A DNA stretch of 64,000 nt, from the NCBI RefSeq assembly GCF_006716745.1, contig NZ_VFPP01000001.1:5715386-5779385 (forward strand), read 5' to 3'. The position numbers were made by a program, and so were the translations under genes. This document shows positions 54,498-62,938 of this stretch, piece by piece. The notes below the pieces were generated by a model. The model saw only the letters and a program-made list of their open reading frames with translations, made no database searches and had not been told where the DNA came from. This stretch comes from Saccharothrix saharensis. GTDB lineage: Bacteria > Actinomycetota > Actinomycetes > Mycobacteriales > Pseudonocardiaceae. Positions within the stretch are counted from its first letter, which is position 1; each line of letters opens with the position of its first letter.

Positions 54498-54772
54498 GGC
54501 TCGCAGCTTACGGACGGCGCCGGGCCGGCGGCCGGTGGCACCCCGAACGCAGCGGCGCCGGGCCGCGCCCGCGCGACCCGGGCCGGTCGGTCGGCGGCGC
54601 CACGGCGGGGCGAGCCCGTCCCCGGTCGGGTGACGCGGGTACCGCGCTTGGTGAGGATCCGTCGGATGAACCGCTCGTTCCGGCAACGCTCCGCGCACGG
54701 TCGGCCCATTCCGGGCCGGCGCCGGACGTTCGACTGCGTGCGGGACTGAGCCCGGATCGGGGTGACGTGCGA
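54498..54772. other. Non-coding stretch between phosphatase and sodN
   Basis: About 275 bases, GC-rich. The only frame with a possible ribosome site (GAGG, 9 bases) is an Arg-rich 27-codon ORF on the + strand at 54666-54749. No family is recognised. Confidence 0.45.
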
Positions 54773-54810
54773 CGGCGCCGGCCGGTGGGAATGCCCACCG
54801 GCCGGCGCCG
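54773..54810 (-). terminator. Terminator after sodN
   Basis: CGGCGCCGGCCGGTGGG pairs perfectly with CCCACCGGCCGGCGCCG (17 bp, loop AATG). It begins 15 bases beyond the sodN stop. Confidence 0.9.
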
Positions 54811-54825
54811 CGTTGGAGCAGGTGA

Positions 54826-55245
54826 TCAGGCCGCGGCCTTGGTCTCCCAGAAGATCTTGTCGATCTGGGCGATCAGGTCGAGCAGCTCCTGGCCCTTGGC
54901 GGGGTCCATGGAACCCTTCGCGCCGGACGCGCCGGCCGCCTTGGTGGCCCGGTTGAACAAGTCGTGCAGCTCCGGGTACTTCTCGAAGTGCGGCGGCTTG
55001 AAGTAGTCGGTCCACAGCACCCACAGGTGGTGCTTGACGAGCTCGCTGCGCTGCTCCTTGATCAGGATGGCGCGGGCGCGGAACTCGGGGTCCTCGTTCG
55101 CCTGGTACTTCTCCTGAATCGCCTTGACCGACTCGGCCTCGATCCGGGCCTGGGCCGGGTCGTAAACACCGCACGGGAGGTCGCAGTGCGCGGTGGCCTC
55201 CAGGAGCGGGCGGCGGAGTGAACGGATGCGCGACAGAAGTCGCAT
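54826..55245 (-). CDS. sodN: Nickel superoxide dismutase
   Basis: A 139-residue Ni-SOD precursor. The mature enzyme must start at His20, where HCDLPCGVYDP forms the nickel hook (His1, Cys2, Cys6 of the mature chain). The leader is 19 residues and basic (MRLLSRIRSLRRPLLEATA). The mature helical bundle has VKAIQEKYQANEDPEF and HHLWVLWTDYFKPPHFEKYP. It removes superoxide in the cytoplasm. GGGAGG is 5 bases upstream of the ATG. The maturation protease sodX is divergent, 78 bases away. Confidence 0.96.
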   Translation of the reverse strand: MRLLSRIRSLRRPLLEATAHCDLPCGVYDPAQARIEAESVKAIQEKYQANEDPEFRARAILIKEQRSELVKHHLWVLWTDYFKPPHFEKYPELHDLFNRATKAAGASGAKGSMDPAKGQELLDLIAQIDKIFWETKAAA

Positions 55246-55323
55246 CTTTCCTCCCTGACAGTGGATGCTCCGACGTGACGAACCCTACTCCGGGGCCTCG
55301 GCGCGAGCAGGTGGAGGTGATCG

Positions 55324-55656
55324 TTGGCACGGCCGGAAGCCAACCCGTTGCCGCTGGTTCGGGTGGTCGGACCCTCGATGGTCCCGACCCTGCGGACGGG
55401 GGACGTGGTCCTGGTCCGCTTCGGGAAACCGGCACGCCCGGGTGATCTCGTGCTGGTCAGGTGGGCGGCGCGGCCCGGGCAGCTGTCGGTGAAGCGGGCC
55501 GTCCGACCCGACGGCGGCGGCTGGCACGTGGAGGGCGACAACCCGTTCGCCTCCACCGACTCGCGCGCGCTGGGCGCGGCCGAGGTGCTGGGGGTGGTGC
55601 GCGCGCGGCTCTGGCCGCGGCCGAGGGTGCTGGGGCGGTCGGCCCCGGGGGGCTGA
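55324..55656 (+). CDS. sodX: Ni-SOD maturation protease SodX
   Basis: A 110-residue S26-like peptidase that cuts the Ni-SOD leader to expose the nickel-binding His. PLVRVVGPSMVPTLRTGD contains the catalytic Ser, and SVKRAVRPDGGGWHVEGDN contains the Lys. It has no membrane anchor, as known for SodX. The TTG start at 55324 has GGAGG 7 bases upstream. The divergent arrangement with sodN is common; a shared promoter region of 78 bases holds no clear Nur box by eye. Confidence 0.9.
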   Translation: MARPEANPLPLVRVVGPSMVPTLRTGDVVLVRFGKPARPGDLVLVRWAARPGQLSVKRAVRPDGGGWHVEGDNPFASTDSRALGAAEVLGVVRARLWPRPRVLGRSAPGG

Positions 55657-55667
55657 CCGCGGTCGGC

Positions 55668-56261
55668 TCAGTGGCTCAGCTTCGAGTACCAGGCCACGCA
55701 CTCGTCGTACGAGGGCAGCAGCCCGGCGTCCCGCGCCTGGTCGAACGACGGCGCGGCGGCGTCCTTCGGCGACAGCAGCGGCGTGATGCCCGCCGGCCAC
55801 GGCAGGTCCATCGACAACGGGTGGACGGCGTGCTCGGCGGTCGGGTTGAACCCCTCCGAGCACAGGTACGAGGCGACCGTGCCGTCCTCCAGCGCCATCA
55901 GGGCGTGCCCCACCCCCTCGGGCAGGTACACGGAGTTGAACACCCCCGCCGACAGCTCCACCGCGTCCCACTCGCCGAACGTGGGCGAGCCGACGCGCAG
56001 GTCCACCACGACGTCCAGCATGCGGCCGCGCGGGCAGTGCACGTACTTCGCCTGCCCCGGCGGCGTGTCGGCGTAGTGGATGCCCCGCACCACACCCCGC
56101 CTGGACTCGCTGTGGTTGGTCTGGGCGACCCTCAGCGGGTGCCCCACGGCCGCCGTGAACACCGCCTCCTGGTACGGCGCGACGAACAAGCCGCGATCAT
56201 CGGGGAACACCGAAGGGGTGAACTCGAAAGCGCCGGAAATTTTCAACTCACGCACCTGCAT
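55668..56261 (-). CDS. dTDP-sugar 3,5-epimerase-like protein (EvaD/RmlC family)
   Basis: A 197-residue cupin epimerase. The start VRELKISGAFEFTPSVFPDD, GVVRGIHYADTPPGQAKYV with the catalytic His, and VYLPEGVGHALMALEDG with the Tyr region match RmlC-type enzymes. The details (FEFTP, DDRGLFVAPYQE, YVHCPRGRMLDVVVD) look closer to epimerases of antibiotic deoxysugar clusters such as EvaD than to housekeeping RmlC. No other deoxysugar genes are near. ATG 56261 is the family start. It is convergent with sodX. Confidence 0.85.
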   Translation of the reverse strand: MQVRELKISGAFEFTPSVFPDDRGLFVAPYQEAVFTAAVGHPLRVAQTNHSESRRGVVRGIHYADTPPGQAKYVHCPRGRMLDVVVDLRVGSPTFGEWDAVELSAGVFNSVYLPEGVGHALMALEDGTVASYLCSEGFNPTAEHAVHPLSMDLPWPAGITPLLSPKDAAAPSFDQARDAGLLPSYDECVAWYSKLSH

Positions 56262-56548
56262 GGGGCACACCCTAAGACCCGCCGGCTCTTGACCGATCCT
56301 GCCTGCGGAAACTGACCGGTCGGTGCAGAAAACCGGACGTACGTTCTGTGGCACTACCTCTGACCTGCGGAAAAAGTGTGATCCCCGCCGCAGACAGCGC
56401 CCGGCGACGCTGCCATGCTTGCCCGCACACCGCCCCCGAGAGCCGCCCCGCCGACCGCGTGGACGACTCCGCAGACAGGCCCCGTCGACCCGCGTGACAA
56501 CGCCGGTCCCGGTGCGCCGCAGGTATCGCGCACCGCAGGAGGACTTCC

Positions 56549-57730
56549 GTGACCGCAGTCAACGACCCAGTGACCACCGAATTGAGCGACGAGGAAATCT
56601 TCCGCGCACACGAAGGCGGAAAGCTGGCCGTGGGCGCGACCGCGTCGCTGGCCGACCCGCGCGCGCTCTCCATCGCCTACACGCCGGGCGTGGCCCGGGT
56701 CAGCCGGGCCATCGCGGACGACCCGGCCCTGGCCGCCAGGTACACCTGGGCGCACCGCCTGGTCGCCGTGGTCAGCGACGGCACCGCCGTGCTCGGCCTG
56801 GGCGACATCGGCCCGAGCGCGTCGCTGCCGGTGATGGAGGGCAAGGCCGCGCTGTTCAAGACCTTCGGCGGTCTCGACTCCATCCCGCTGGTGCTGGACA
56901 CCACGGACGTGGACGAGATCGTGGAGACCCTGGTCCGGCTGCGCCCGTCGTTCGGCGCGGTCAACCTGGAGGACGTCGCCGCGCCGCGCTGCTTCGAGCT
57001 GGAGGCCCGGCTCATCGAGGCGCTGGACGTGCCGGTCATGCACGACGACCAGCACGGCACCGCGGTCGTGGTGCTGGCCGCCCTGCGCGGCGCGAACACC
57101 GTGCTGGGCAAGGACGTGGCGAACCAGCGCGCGGTCATCTCCGGCGCGGGCGCGGCCGGTGTGGCGTGCGCGAGGATCCTGCTGGCCGCCGGCATCGGCG
57201 AGGTCACCGTGGTCGACTCCCGCGGCATCGTGCACGTCGGCCGGGACGGGCTGAACCCGGTGAAGGCGGAGCTGGCCGAGGTCACCAACGCCAGCGGCCT
57301 GCGCGGCGGCATCGCCGAGGCGCTGCGCGGCGCGGACGTGTTCGTCGGCGTCTCCTCGTCGAAGGTGCCCGAGGACCTGATCGCGAGCATGGCCGACGAC
57401 TCGATCGTGTTCGCCCTGTCCAACCCCGACCCCGAGGTGCACCCGGACGTGGCCCGCCGGCACGCCGCCGTCGTCGCCACCGGGCGCAGCGACTTCCCGA
57501 ACCAGATCAACAACGTCCTCGCGTTCCCCGGCATCTTCCGCGGCGCGCTGGACGCGGGCGCGAAGAGGATCACCGAGGGCATGAAGCTCGCCGCCGCGGA
57601 CGCCATCGCCGCGGTCGCCGCCGACGACCTCTCGGCGGACCGGATCGTGCCCAGCGCCCTGGACCCGCGGGTCGGCCCGGAAGTGGCCGCGGCCGTGGCC
57701 TTGGCAGCGGCCGAAGACGGAGTAGCCTGA
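56549..57730 (+). CDS. NAD(P)-dependent malic enzyme
   Basis: A 393-residue bacterial malic enzyme converting malate to pyruvate and CO2. The catalytic Tyr is in SIAYTPGVARVSRAI, the Lys in VMEGKAALFKTFGG, the metal site in VPVMHDDQHGTAVVVLAALR, and the Rossmann motif is ISGAGAAGVACARILL. No C-terminal phosphotransacetylase domain is present, so it is the short form. GTG 56549 has AGGAGG 6 bases upstream. The 290 bases upstream hold no other gene that I can support. Confidence 0.93.
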   Translation: MTAVNDPVTTELSDEEIFRAHEGGKLAVGATASLADPRALSIAYTPGVARVSRAIADDPALAARYTWAHRLVAVVSDGTAVLGLGDIGPSASLPVMEGKAALFKTFGGLDSIPLVLDTTDVDEIVETLVRLRPSFGAVNLEDVAAPRCFELEARLIEALDVPVMHDDQHGTAVVVLAALRGANTVLGKDVANQRAVISGAGAAGVACARILLAAGIGEVTVVDSRGIVHVGRDGLNPVKAELAEVTNASGLRGGIAEALRGADVFVGVSSSKVPEDLIASMADDSIVFALSNPDPEVHPDVARRHAAVVATGRSDFPNQINNVLAFPGIFRGALDAGAKRITEGMKLAAADAIAAVAADDLSADRIVPSALDPRVGPEVAAAVALAAAEDGVA

Positions 57731-57777
57731 CCCCAAGTCGGAGTTGGGAGAGCTCCGGCCGCATCCGTCCGTACCCG

Positions 57778-57824
57778 TCAACGGGCATCGAAACCGCTAA
57801 CGAGTTGTTTCGTTAGCCCGTTGA
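57778..57824 (+). ncRNA. Possible two-stem RNA element after malic enzyme
   Basis: GCTAACGA/TCGTTAGC forms an inner 8-bp stem with a 6-base loop. CAACGG and CCGTTG enclose it, leaving a one-sided internal loop (CATCGAAACC). It could be the malic enzyme terminator or the first part of the leader of the next gene. Confidence 0.4.
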
Positions 57825-57855
57825 GGGGTGGGCGATGACGCTCCGAAGCGCTACC

Positions 57856-57894
57856 GTCCCTCTCCTCGGGTGAATATTGCCCGTGGAGAGGGAC
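57856..57894 (+). terminator. Strong bulged hairpin before the GGDEF-EAL gene
   Basis: GTCCCTCTCC pairs perfectly with GGAGAGGGAC, and the stem continues past a T-T mismatch with CGGG/CCCG around TGAATATTG. It is followed by GCCGTCTTTG. It may be a terminator or a leader structure. Confidence 0.5.
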
Positions 57895-57953
57895 GCCGTC
57901 TTTGGGTGCGGTCGGGCCGGTCATCCCTGCCGTAGACACGGGAAGGTGGGACC

Positions 57954-60900
57954 GTGCCCAAGCGGGTTGGACGCGCTCCGGTGGTGCTCGACCCAGCACG
58001 CCCGGAGAACGGCGACGTGACGCTGGACGGCATCGCCCTGCCCGAGGCGCCCACGCTGCTGTGCGACCTCAAGGGCGTGGTCATGCGGGCCGGCGCCGCC
58101 GCGGTGGCGCTCACCGGGGCTCGGTCCGCGGACGACCTGGTCGGCCGGTCCCTGGGCGAGCTGCTGCTCGGCGGCCCCGACGACCTGCGGCTGCACCGGG
58201 CCGACGGCTCGCTCCTGCCGGTCCGCGTGGTGCGCACCCAGGTGCCCGGCACCGGACTGCACGCCGTGCTGCTGGTCGACGTCTCCGACCTCGCGCAGGC
58301 CGCCGAGGACCTGCGCGACGAGCAGCGCAGGCTGCGGACCGTGCAGCGGGTCGCGCAGATCGGCTCGTGGGAGTACGACCCGGACACCGGCGTGACGGTC
58401 TGGTCCGAGTCGCACTACGAGATGATGGGTGTGCGGCCCGGCGACGTGGTGCCCGGCGCGCAGGCAGTGCTGGACGTCGTGCACCCCGACGACTACGAGA
58501 TGGTCGCCCGCTACTGGGCCAACCGCGAGCTCGACGGCAACCCGATCGACATCGTCTACCGGATCATCCTGCCCGGCGGCGAGCAGCGCTGGATCCGCGG
58601 CGTCGCCGAGGCGAAGGTCAGGTCCGACGGCCGGACGCAGTTCATCACCGGCTACATCCGCGACATCACCGACCAGTGGCGGTCCGACCGCGCCCTGGAG
58701 ACCGAGCGCGTCCGGCTGCTGGAGGCCCAGCGCATCGCCCGCATGGGCAGTTGGAGCTTCGACGTCGAGTCCGGCGCCGTGCACCGCAGCGAGGTGCTGC
58801 TGGAGATGTACGACGAGCTCGGCGTCGACCCCAACGACCAGCTGCTGGCCGTGCACCCCGACGACCGGGCCGCGCTGGAAGGCCTGATGCAGCGGGCGCA
58901 GGACGGCAGCACGGTCGAAGCCGAGGTGCGCAACGAGGACGGCGACCGCGTGTACGTGTGCCGGGCGCGGGCCGAGTTCGACGGCGGCAAGGTCAGCACG
59001 CTGCACGGCACCGTCCAGGACGTCACCGAGGCCCGCGCGCTGGAGCGCCAGCTCCGCGACGACCGGCGCCGGTTGGCCGACGCGCAGAAGGCCGCGCAGC
59101 TCGGCGTGTGGGAGTGGGACCTGCGGACCGGCGACGTGGTGTGGTCGGACATGCTGCACGAGCTGTTCGGCGTGCCGCTCGACGAGCGCACCCGCTACCA
59201 GACCTACCTCGACCTGGTGCACCCCGACGACCGGGGTTGGGTGGACGACCTGTGGCAGCAGTTGGCCACCGAGGAGGTGCCGATCCAGCTCGAGCACCGG
59301 ATCGTGCGCCGGGACGGCCGGCAGCGCGTGTTCCGCTGCTACGGCGTGGTGGTCAAGGGCCCGGACGCCTTGCCGCTCGCGGTCGGCACGGCCCAGGACA
59401 TCACCGAGCAGCGGGCCGCCGAGACGCGGATGAAGCGGTCGAGCCAGCGCTTCGCGGACCTGGTGTCGCTCACGCCGGTCGGCATCGGCCTGTTCGACGA
59501 GGGCGAGCGGCTGGTCGACGCCAACGACGCGCTGTGCGACCTGCTCGGCATGGACCTGGAGCAACTGCGCGGCATGACCGCGAGCGCGCTCACCCACCCG
59601 GACGACACCAGCGGCGGCCTGCCGTCCATCGACGAGATGTCCGCGCCGGACGCCGAGCGCACGCACAAGATCCCGCAGCGCGTCCTGGTCCGCCCCGACG
59701 GCGTGCAGGTGTACTGCGAGCTGCACATCGCGCTGTCCGTGCAGGACGACGGCCGCCGGTTCTGGCTGATCGTGTTCCAGGACATCACCGAGCGCCGTCG
59801 CACGGCCGAGGCGTTGCGGCACCAGGCCACGCACGACGAGCTGACCGGCCTGCCGAACCGGGCGCTGGTCAAGGAGATGCTGGGCGAGCTGCTGGAGTCG
59901 CCCGCCCGGTCCGGGGTCGCGGTGCTGTTCTGCGACATCGACAACTTCAAGCGGGTCAACGACTCGCTCGGCCACGACGCGGGCGACGAGCTGCTGGTGG
60001 CGTTGGCGCGGCGGTTGGAGGACGGCCTGCCCGAGGGCTGCACGGCGGCCCGCCTGTCCGGCGACGAGTACGTGATCATCTGCGAGGACCTGGACCGGGT
60101 CGGCGGTGTGGACGCGCTGGCCACGAAGGTCGCCGGGCTGCTGCGCACGGCCGTCCCGGTGCACGGGCAGCTGGTCCGGGTGTCGGCGTCGATCGGCGCG
60201 GCCGTGCCGAACGGGTCCCGCGCCACCGGCAACGACCTGCTGCGCTTCGCCGACGCGGCGATGTTCGAGGCCAAGCGGGCCGGCGCGGGCCGGGTGTCGC
60301 TGGCCAGCGCGGCGCTGATCGCCTCGGCCGACCGCCAAGTGCACCTGGAGGGCCAGCTGCGCGAGGCGTTGCAGCACGACGGCCTGGCGCTGCACTTCCA
60401 GCCGGTGGTCGGCGTGGACGGCGCGGTGCAGACCGCGGAGGCGCTGGTGCGGTGGCCGCACCCGGACCGCGGGCTGCTGCCGCCGGACATCTTCCTGCCC
60501 GTGGCCGAGCAGGGCGACCTGCTGCGCGAGCTGGACCGGTGGGTGCTGCGGACCGCTCTGAAGGAGGCTTCGACCTGGCCCGAGCCGGGTGGCAAGCCGG
60601 TGTCGGTGGCGGTGAACCTGGCCGGTCTCGTGCCGGGTGACCCGGAGTTCGCGGACATCGTGGCCGACGCCATCGCCGAGGCGGGCATCCCGTGGGACCG
60701 GGTGGTGCTGGAGCTGGTCGAGACCGCGCTGGTCGACCTGCCGTCCCGGGTGCGCCAGGCCATGGGTGAGCTGGTGGAGCGCGGCATCCGGTTCGCCGTG
60801 GACGACTTCGGCACCGGCTACTCGTCGTTGGCGCGGCTGAAGGACCTGCCCGCGCAGATCATCAAGGTCGACCGGCGGTTCGTCTCCGGCGTGGGCAGCG

Positions 60901-61121
60901 ACTCGTCGGACTTCGCGGTGGCGAAGGCCGTGGTCGACATGGCCCGCGCGATGGACCGCAAGTGCGTGGCCGAGGGCGTGGAGACCGCGACCCAGTTCCA
61001 CGTGCTGCGCGGCATCGGCGTGGACACCTACCAGGGCTGGCTGTTCTCGCGCCCGGTGCCGCCCAAGGAGTTCCGCGCGGTGCTGGCACTTGGCCCGTTG
61101 CACATCCCGCGCGCCGGTTGA
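57954..61121 (+). CDS. Multi-PAS GGDEF-EAL cyclic-di-GMP enzyme
   Basis: A 1055-residue cytoplasmic protein without membrane helices. About five PAS-like units cover residues 20-620 (for example VAQIGSWEYDPDTGVTVWSE, IARMGSWSFDVESG, AAQLGVWEWDLRTGDVVWSD). The GGDEF domain (about 622-785) has FCDIDNFKRVNDSLGHDAGD and the signature SGDEY, not GGDEF; the metal-binding Asp residues are kept. The EAL domain (about 800-1045) has AEALVRW, DDFGTGYSSLARL, IIKVDRRFV and CVAEGVETATQF, so the phosphodiesterase site looks intact. No clear RxxD inhibitory site was seen. GTG 57954 is preceded by GGTGGGACC. Net activity cannot be predicted. Confidence 0.93.
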   Translation: MPKRVGRAPVVLDPARPENGDVTLDGIALPEAPTLLCDLKGVVMRAGAAAVALTGARSADDLVGRSLGELLLGGPDDLRLHRADGSLLPVRVVRTQVPGTGLHAVLLVDVSDLAQAAEDLRDEQRRLRTVQRVAQIGSWEYDPDTGVTVWSESHYEMMGVRPGDVVPGAQAVLDVVHPDDYEMVARYWANRELDGNPIDIVYRIILPGGEQRWIRGVAEAKVRSDGRTQFITGYIRDITDQWRSDRALETERVRLLEAQRIARMGSWSFDVESGAVHRSEVLLEMYDELGVDPNDQLLAVHPDDRAALEGLMQRAQDGSTVEAEVRNEDGDRVYVCRARAEFDGGKVSTLHGTVQDVTEARALERQLRDDRRRLADAQKAAQLGVWEWDLRTGDVVWSDMLHELFGVPLDERTRYQTYLDLVHPDDRGWVDDLWQQLATEEVPIQLEHRIVRRDGRQRVFRCYGVVVKGPDALPLAVGTAQDITEQRAAETRMKRSSQRFADLVSLTPVGIGLFDEGERLVDANDALCDLLGMDLEQLRGMTASALTHPDDTSGGLPSIDEMSAPDAERTHKIPQRVLVRPDGVQVYCELHIALSVQDDGRRFWLIVFQDITERRRTAEALRHQATHDELTGLPNRALVKEMLGELLESPARSGVAVLFCDIDNFKRVNDSLGHDAGDELLVALARRLEDGLPEGCTAARLSGDEYVIICEDLDRVGGVDALATKVAGLLRTAVPVHGQLVRVSASIGAAVPNGSRATGNDLLRFADAAMFEAKRAGAGRVSLASAALIASADRQVHLEGQLREALQHDGLALHFQPVVGVDGAVQTAEALVRWPHPDRGLLPPDIFLPVAEQGDLLRELDRWVLRTALKEASTWPEPGGKPVSVAVNLAGLVPGDPEFADIVADAIAEAGIPWDRVVLELVETALVDLPSRVRQAMGELVERGIRFAVDDFGTGYSSLARLKDLPAQIIKVDRRFVSGVGSDSSDFAVAKAVVDMARAMDRKCVAEGVETATQFHVLRGIGVDTYQGWLFSRPVPPKEFRAVLALGPLHIPRAG

Positions 61122-61141
61122 TCGGCGATACTGGCGTCCCG

Positions 61142-61546
61142 ATGGACGCCACGAACCCGCAGCGGATGATCGCCGACCTCGAAGCCAGGGCCCGGGAGCT
61201 GGCCGAGCGGTCCCGTGAGCTGCGGGACCGGATCGGGCGCGCGCAGGCCACGCAGCGGTCGGCGGACGGCGTGGTGACCGCGACGGTCGCGCCGAACGGG
61301 TCGTTGCGGCACATCGAGTTCTCGCCCGCCGCCGGCGAGTGCACGCCCGCGCGGCTCGGCGAGGTCGTGCTGGAGACCGTGCGGCGGGCGCAGGAGCAGG
61401 CCGCGCGGCAGGTCGCGGCGGCGGTCGGCGGCACGGCGGCGCTGGAGTTCCTGACCGGCTCGGAGACCGTGCCGGCGCCCGACGAGCCGCCGCTGCCCCG
61501 GAGCTTGCGCGCGCCCGACGACGAGCCGGGGACGACGCCTTCGTGA
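61142..61546 (+). CDS. YbaB/EbfC-family protein
   Basis: 134 residues. A helical N-terminus (ADLEARARELAERSREL) is followed by the YbaB-like sheet ATVAPNGSLRHIEFSP and helix VLETVRRAQEQAARQV. Classical YbaB binds DNA as a dimer. This long-tailed form (PDEPPLPRSLRAPDDEPG) is a paralogue group found beside WXG/ESX-like genes in Pseudonocardiales. The ATG at 61142 has no ribosome site. The stop overlaps the next gene (GTGA). Confidence 0.75.
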   Translation: MDATNPQRMIADLEARARELAERSRELRDRIGRAQATQRSADGVVTATVAPNGSLRHIEFSPAAGECTPARLGEVVLETVRRAQEQAARQVAAAVGGTAALEFLTGSETVPAPDEPPLPRSLRAPDDEPGTTPS

Positions 61547-62148
61547 CCGGTTTTCCCGTGCTGGAGTCCGACACGCTCGAAGCCGACCTCGGCGTGCCCC
61601 CGGCGGACGTCGACCCGTTGGTGCTGCTCGACGTGGCCGGGCTGGGGTGGCTGGTCGAGCAGGTGGGCGTGCTGCGGGAGCCGCTGGACTGGCTGGCGGG
61701 CCACGGCGAGCGGTTCGAGGACGCGGTCGCCACCTGGCGGCAGGTGGCGACGACGTTGGACGGCATGGCGCGGCGGCGGTCCGGCGGGTGGCTGACCGGG
61801 GAGATCGCGGCGATGAGCCGGTCGTGCGCAGCCGTGGCGTCGCACGTGGCCGAGGTGCGCGCGATCACCGCCGCGGTCCACGGGGTGTTCCGCGACGTGG
61901 TCGCGCTGTTCGTGCGGGAGGTGCTGGGTCACGCCACCGTGGCGCTCGCGGCGGCGGAGCTGACGGCCGACGCCTCCCTGGCCGAGTTCGCGGCGTGGGC
62001 GGTCGGGCGCGGCGGGGTGGTGCTCGACCGGATCACCCGGCGGCTGGCCGACCTCGGGCAGGTGATGGTGCGGATCCTGGCGGCGCTGAAGGCGTTGTTC
62101 GGCAAGGCGCGTGACATGCTCGGGACCATCACGCGCCTCGGTGGGTGA
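61543..62148 (+). CDS. WXG100-like helical protein paired with YbaB
   Basis: 201 residues, almost entirely helical and hydrophobic. LREPLDWLAGHGERFEDAVATW resembles the WXG100-type core of ESX-secreted or ESX-associated proteins (W-x-x-G). A C-terminal hydrophobic stretch follows (VMVRILAALKALFGKARDM). GTG 61543 overlaps the YbaB stop, so production is coupled. I infer a small type VII-linked pair, but no ESX core gene is in the window. Exact family is not recognised. Confidence 0.6.
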   Translation: MTGFPVLESDTLEADLGVPPADVDPLVLLDVAGLGWLVEQVGVLREPLDWLAGHGERFEDAVATWRQVATTLDGMARRRSGGWLTGEIAAMSRSCAAVASHVAEVRAITAAVHGVFRDVVALFVREVLGHATVALAAAELTADASLAEFAAWAVGRGGVVLDRITRRLADLGQVMVRILAALKALFGKARDMLGTITRLGG

Positions 62149-62149
62149 G

Positions 62150-62863
62150 TCAGCCCCACTGCCCCTGCGGGCCGGGGGCGCCGGGCGGCGGCCCGCCCAT
62201 CGGAGGTCCGGCCGCCGGGTTCGGCGGCGTCGTCGGCCTGGCCCCGCGCATCGCGCGCCCCACCGGCGGCACCGTTGCGACCAGGCCCGCGGCCAGCCAC
62301 AGCACCAGCGCGATCGCGGGCATGATCCCGACGGCGGGCGGGAGGGCCGACACGACGTCGGTGAGGAGGAGACCGAAGTGCACCGCGGCCAGCACCGAGA
62401 TCGCCACCAACCCCCAGCGCACGCCCGGCACCCGCGCCATCAGCAGCACGGCGAGGACGAGCGCGAGCACCGGCAGCACGAACGAGACGGTCGCGGCCAC
62501 GTCGAAGCTGCCGTAAGAGCGCGGGAACGGCGGCATCAGGATCGCGCCCCACAGGTCCAGCGCGAACCCCGACCGGCTCGCCAGCCCGATCGACCCGACC
62601 AGGGACAGCAGCACGCCAGGCAGGTACAGCAGCCCGGCGACCACCGGCACCGCCTTGCCGGGCGGGCGCGGCGGCCGGAGCTGCCCGGGGAACGGCGGCT
62701 GCCCGGGGAACGGCGGCCCGCCGTGGGGCGGCTGACCCGGGAACGGTGCCTGACCCGGATGCGGTGGCCGGCCCTGGTACGGGCCCTGGCCCGGCGGAGG
62801 GGGTGGGGGTGGGCCGGGGAACTGCTGCGGACCCGGCTGCGGGCCGGGGTGGGGATGACTCAT
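62150..62863 (-). CDS. Membrane protein with Pro/Gly-rich cytosolic head
   Basis: 237 residues. The first 65 are Pro/Gly/Gln repeats (GPPPPPPPGQGPYQGRPP), a disordered head common in actinobacterial membrane proteins. Four hydrophobic segments follow (about 70-90, 118-140, 145-167, 175-195), and the tail is again Pro/Gly-rich. Function is unknown. Only one base separates its stop from the opposite gene's stop. The ATG at 62863 is the only good start. Confidence 0.75.
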   Translation of the reverse strand: MSHPHPGPQPGPQQFPGPPPPPPPGQGPYQGRPPHPGQAPFPGQPPHGGPPFPGQPPFPGQLRPPRPPGKAVPVVAGLLYLPGVLLSLVGSIGLASRSGFALDLWGAILMPPFPRSYGSFDVAATVSFVLPVLALVLAVLLMARVPGVRWGLVAISVLAAVHFGLLLTDVVSALPPAVGIMPAIALVLWLAAGLVATVPPVGRAMRGARPTTPPNPAAGPPMGGPPPGAPGPQGQWG

Positions 62864-62938
62864 GCGCGCCTCCGGGTTCGATCGGGAAACTACCGCCGGA
62901 GGCGCCCTCGACGTGGGCGTTCGCCGAATCCCGGCCGG

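Noticed and set aside
57731-57953. Known c-di-GMP (GEMM) riboswitch
   Set aside because: The GEMM core bases and tetraloop receptor are absent. Kept only as an unassigned structured leader.
57921-61868. A 1315-codon - strand frame opposite the GGDEF-EAL gene
   Set aside because: Translation is His/Gln/Val/Arg low-complexity typical of antisense to GC-rich genes. The + strand has complete PAS, GGDEF and EAL motifs.
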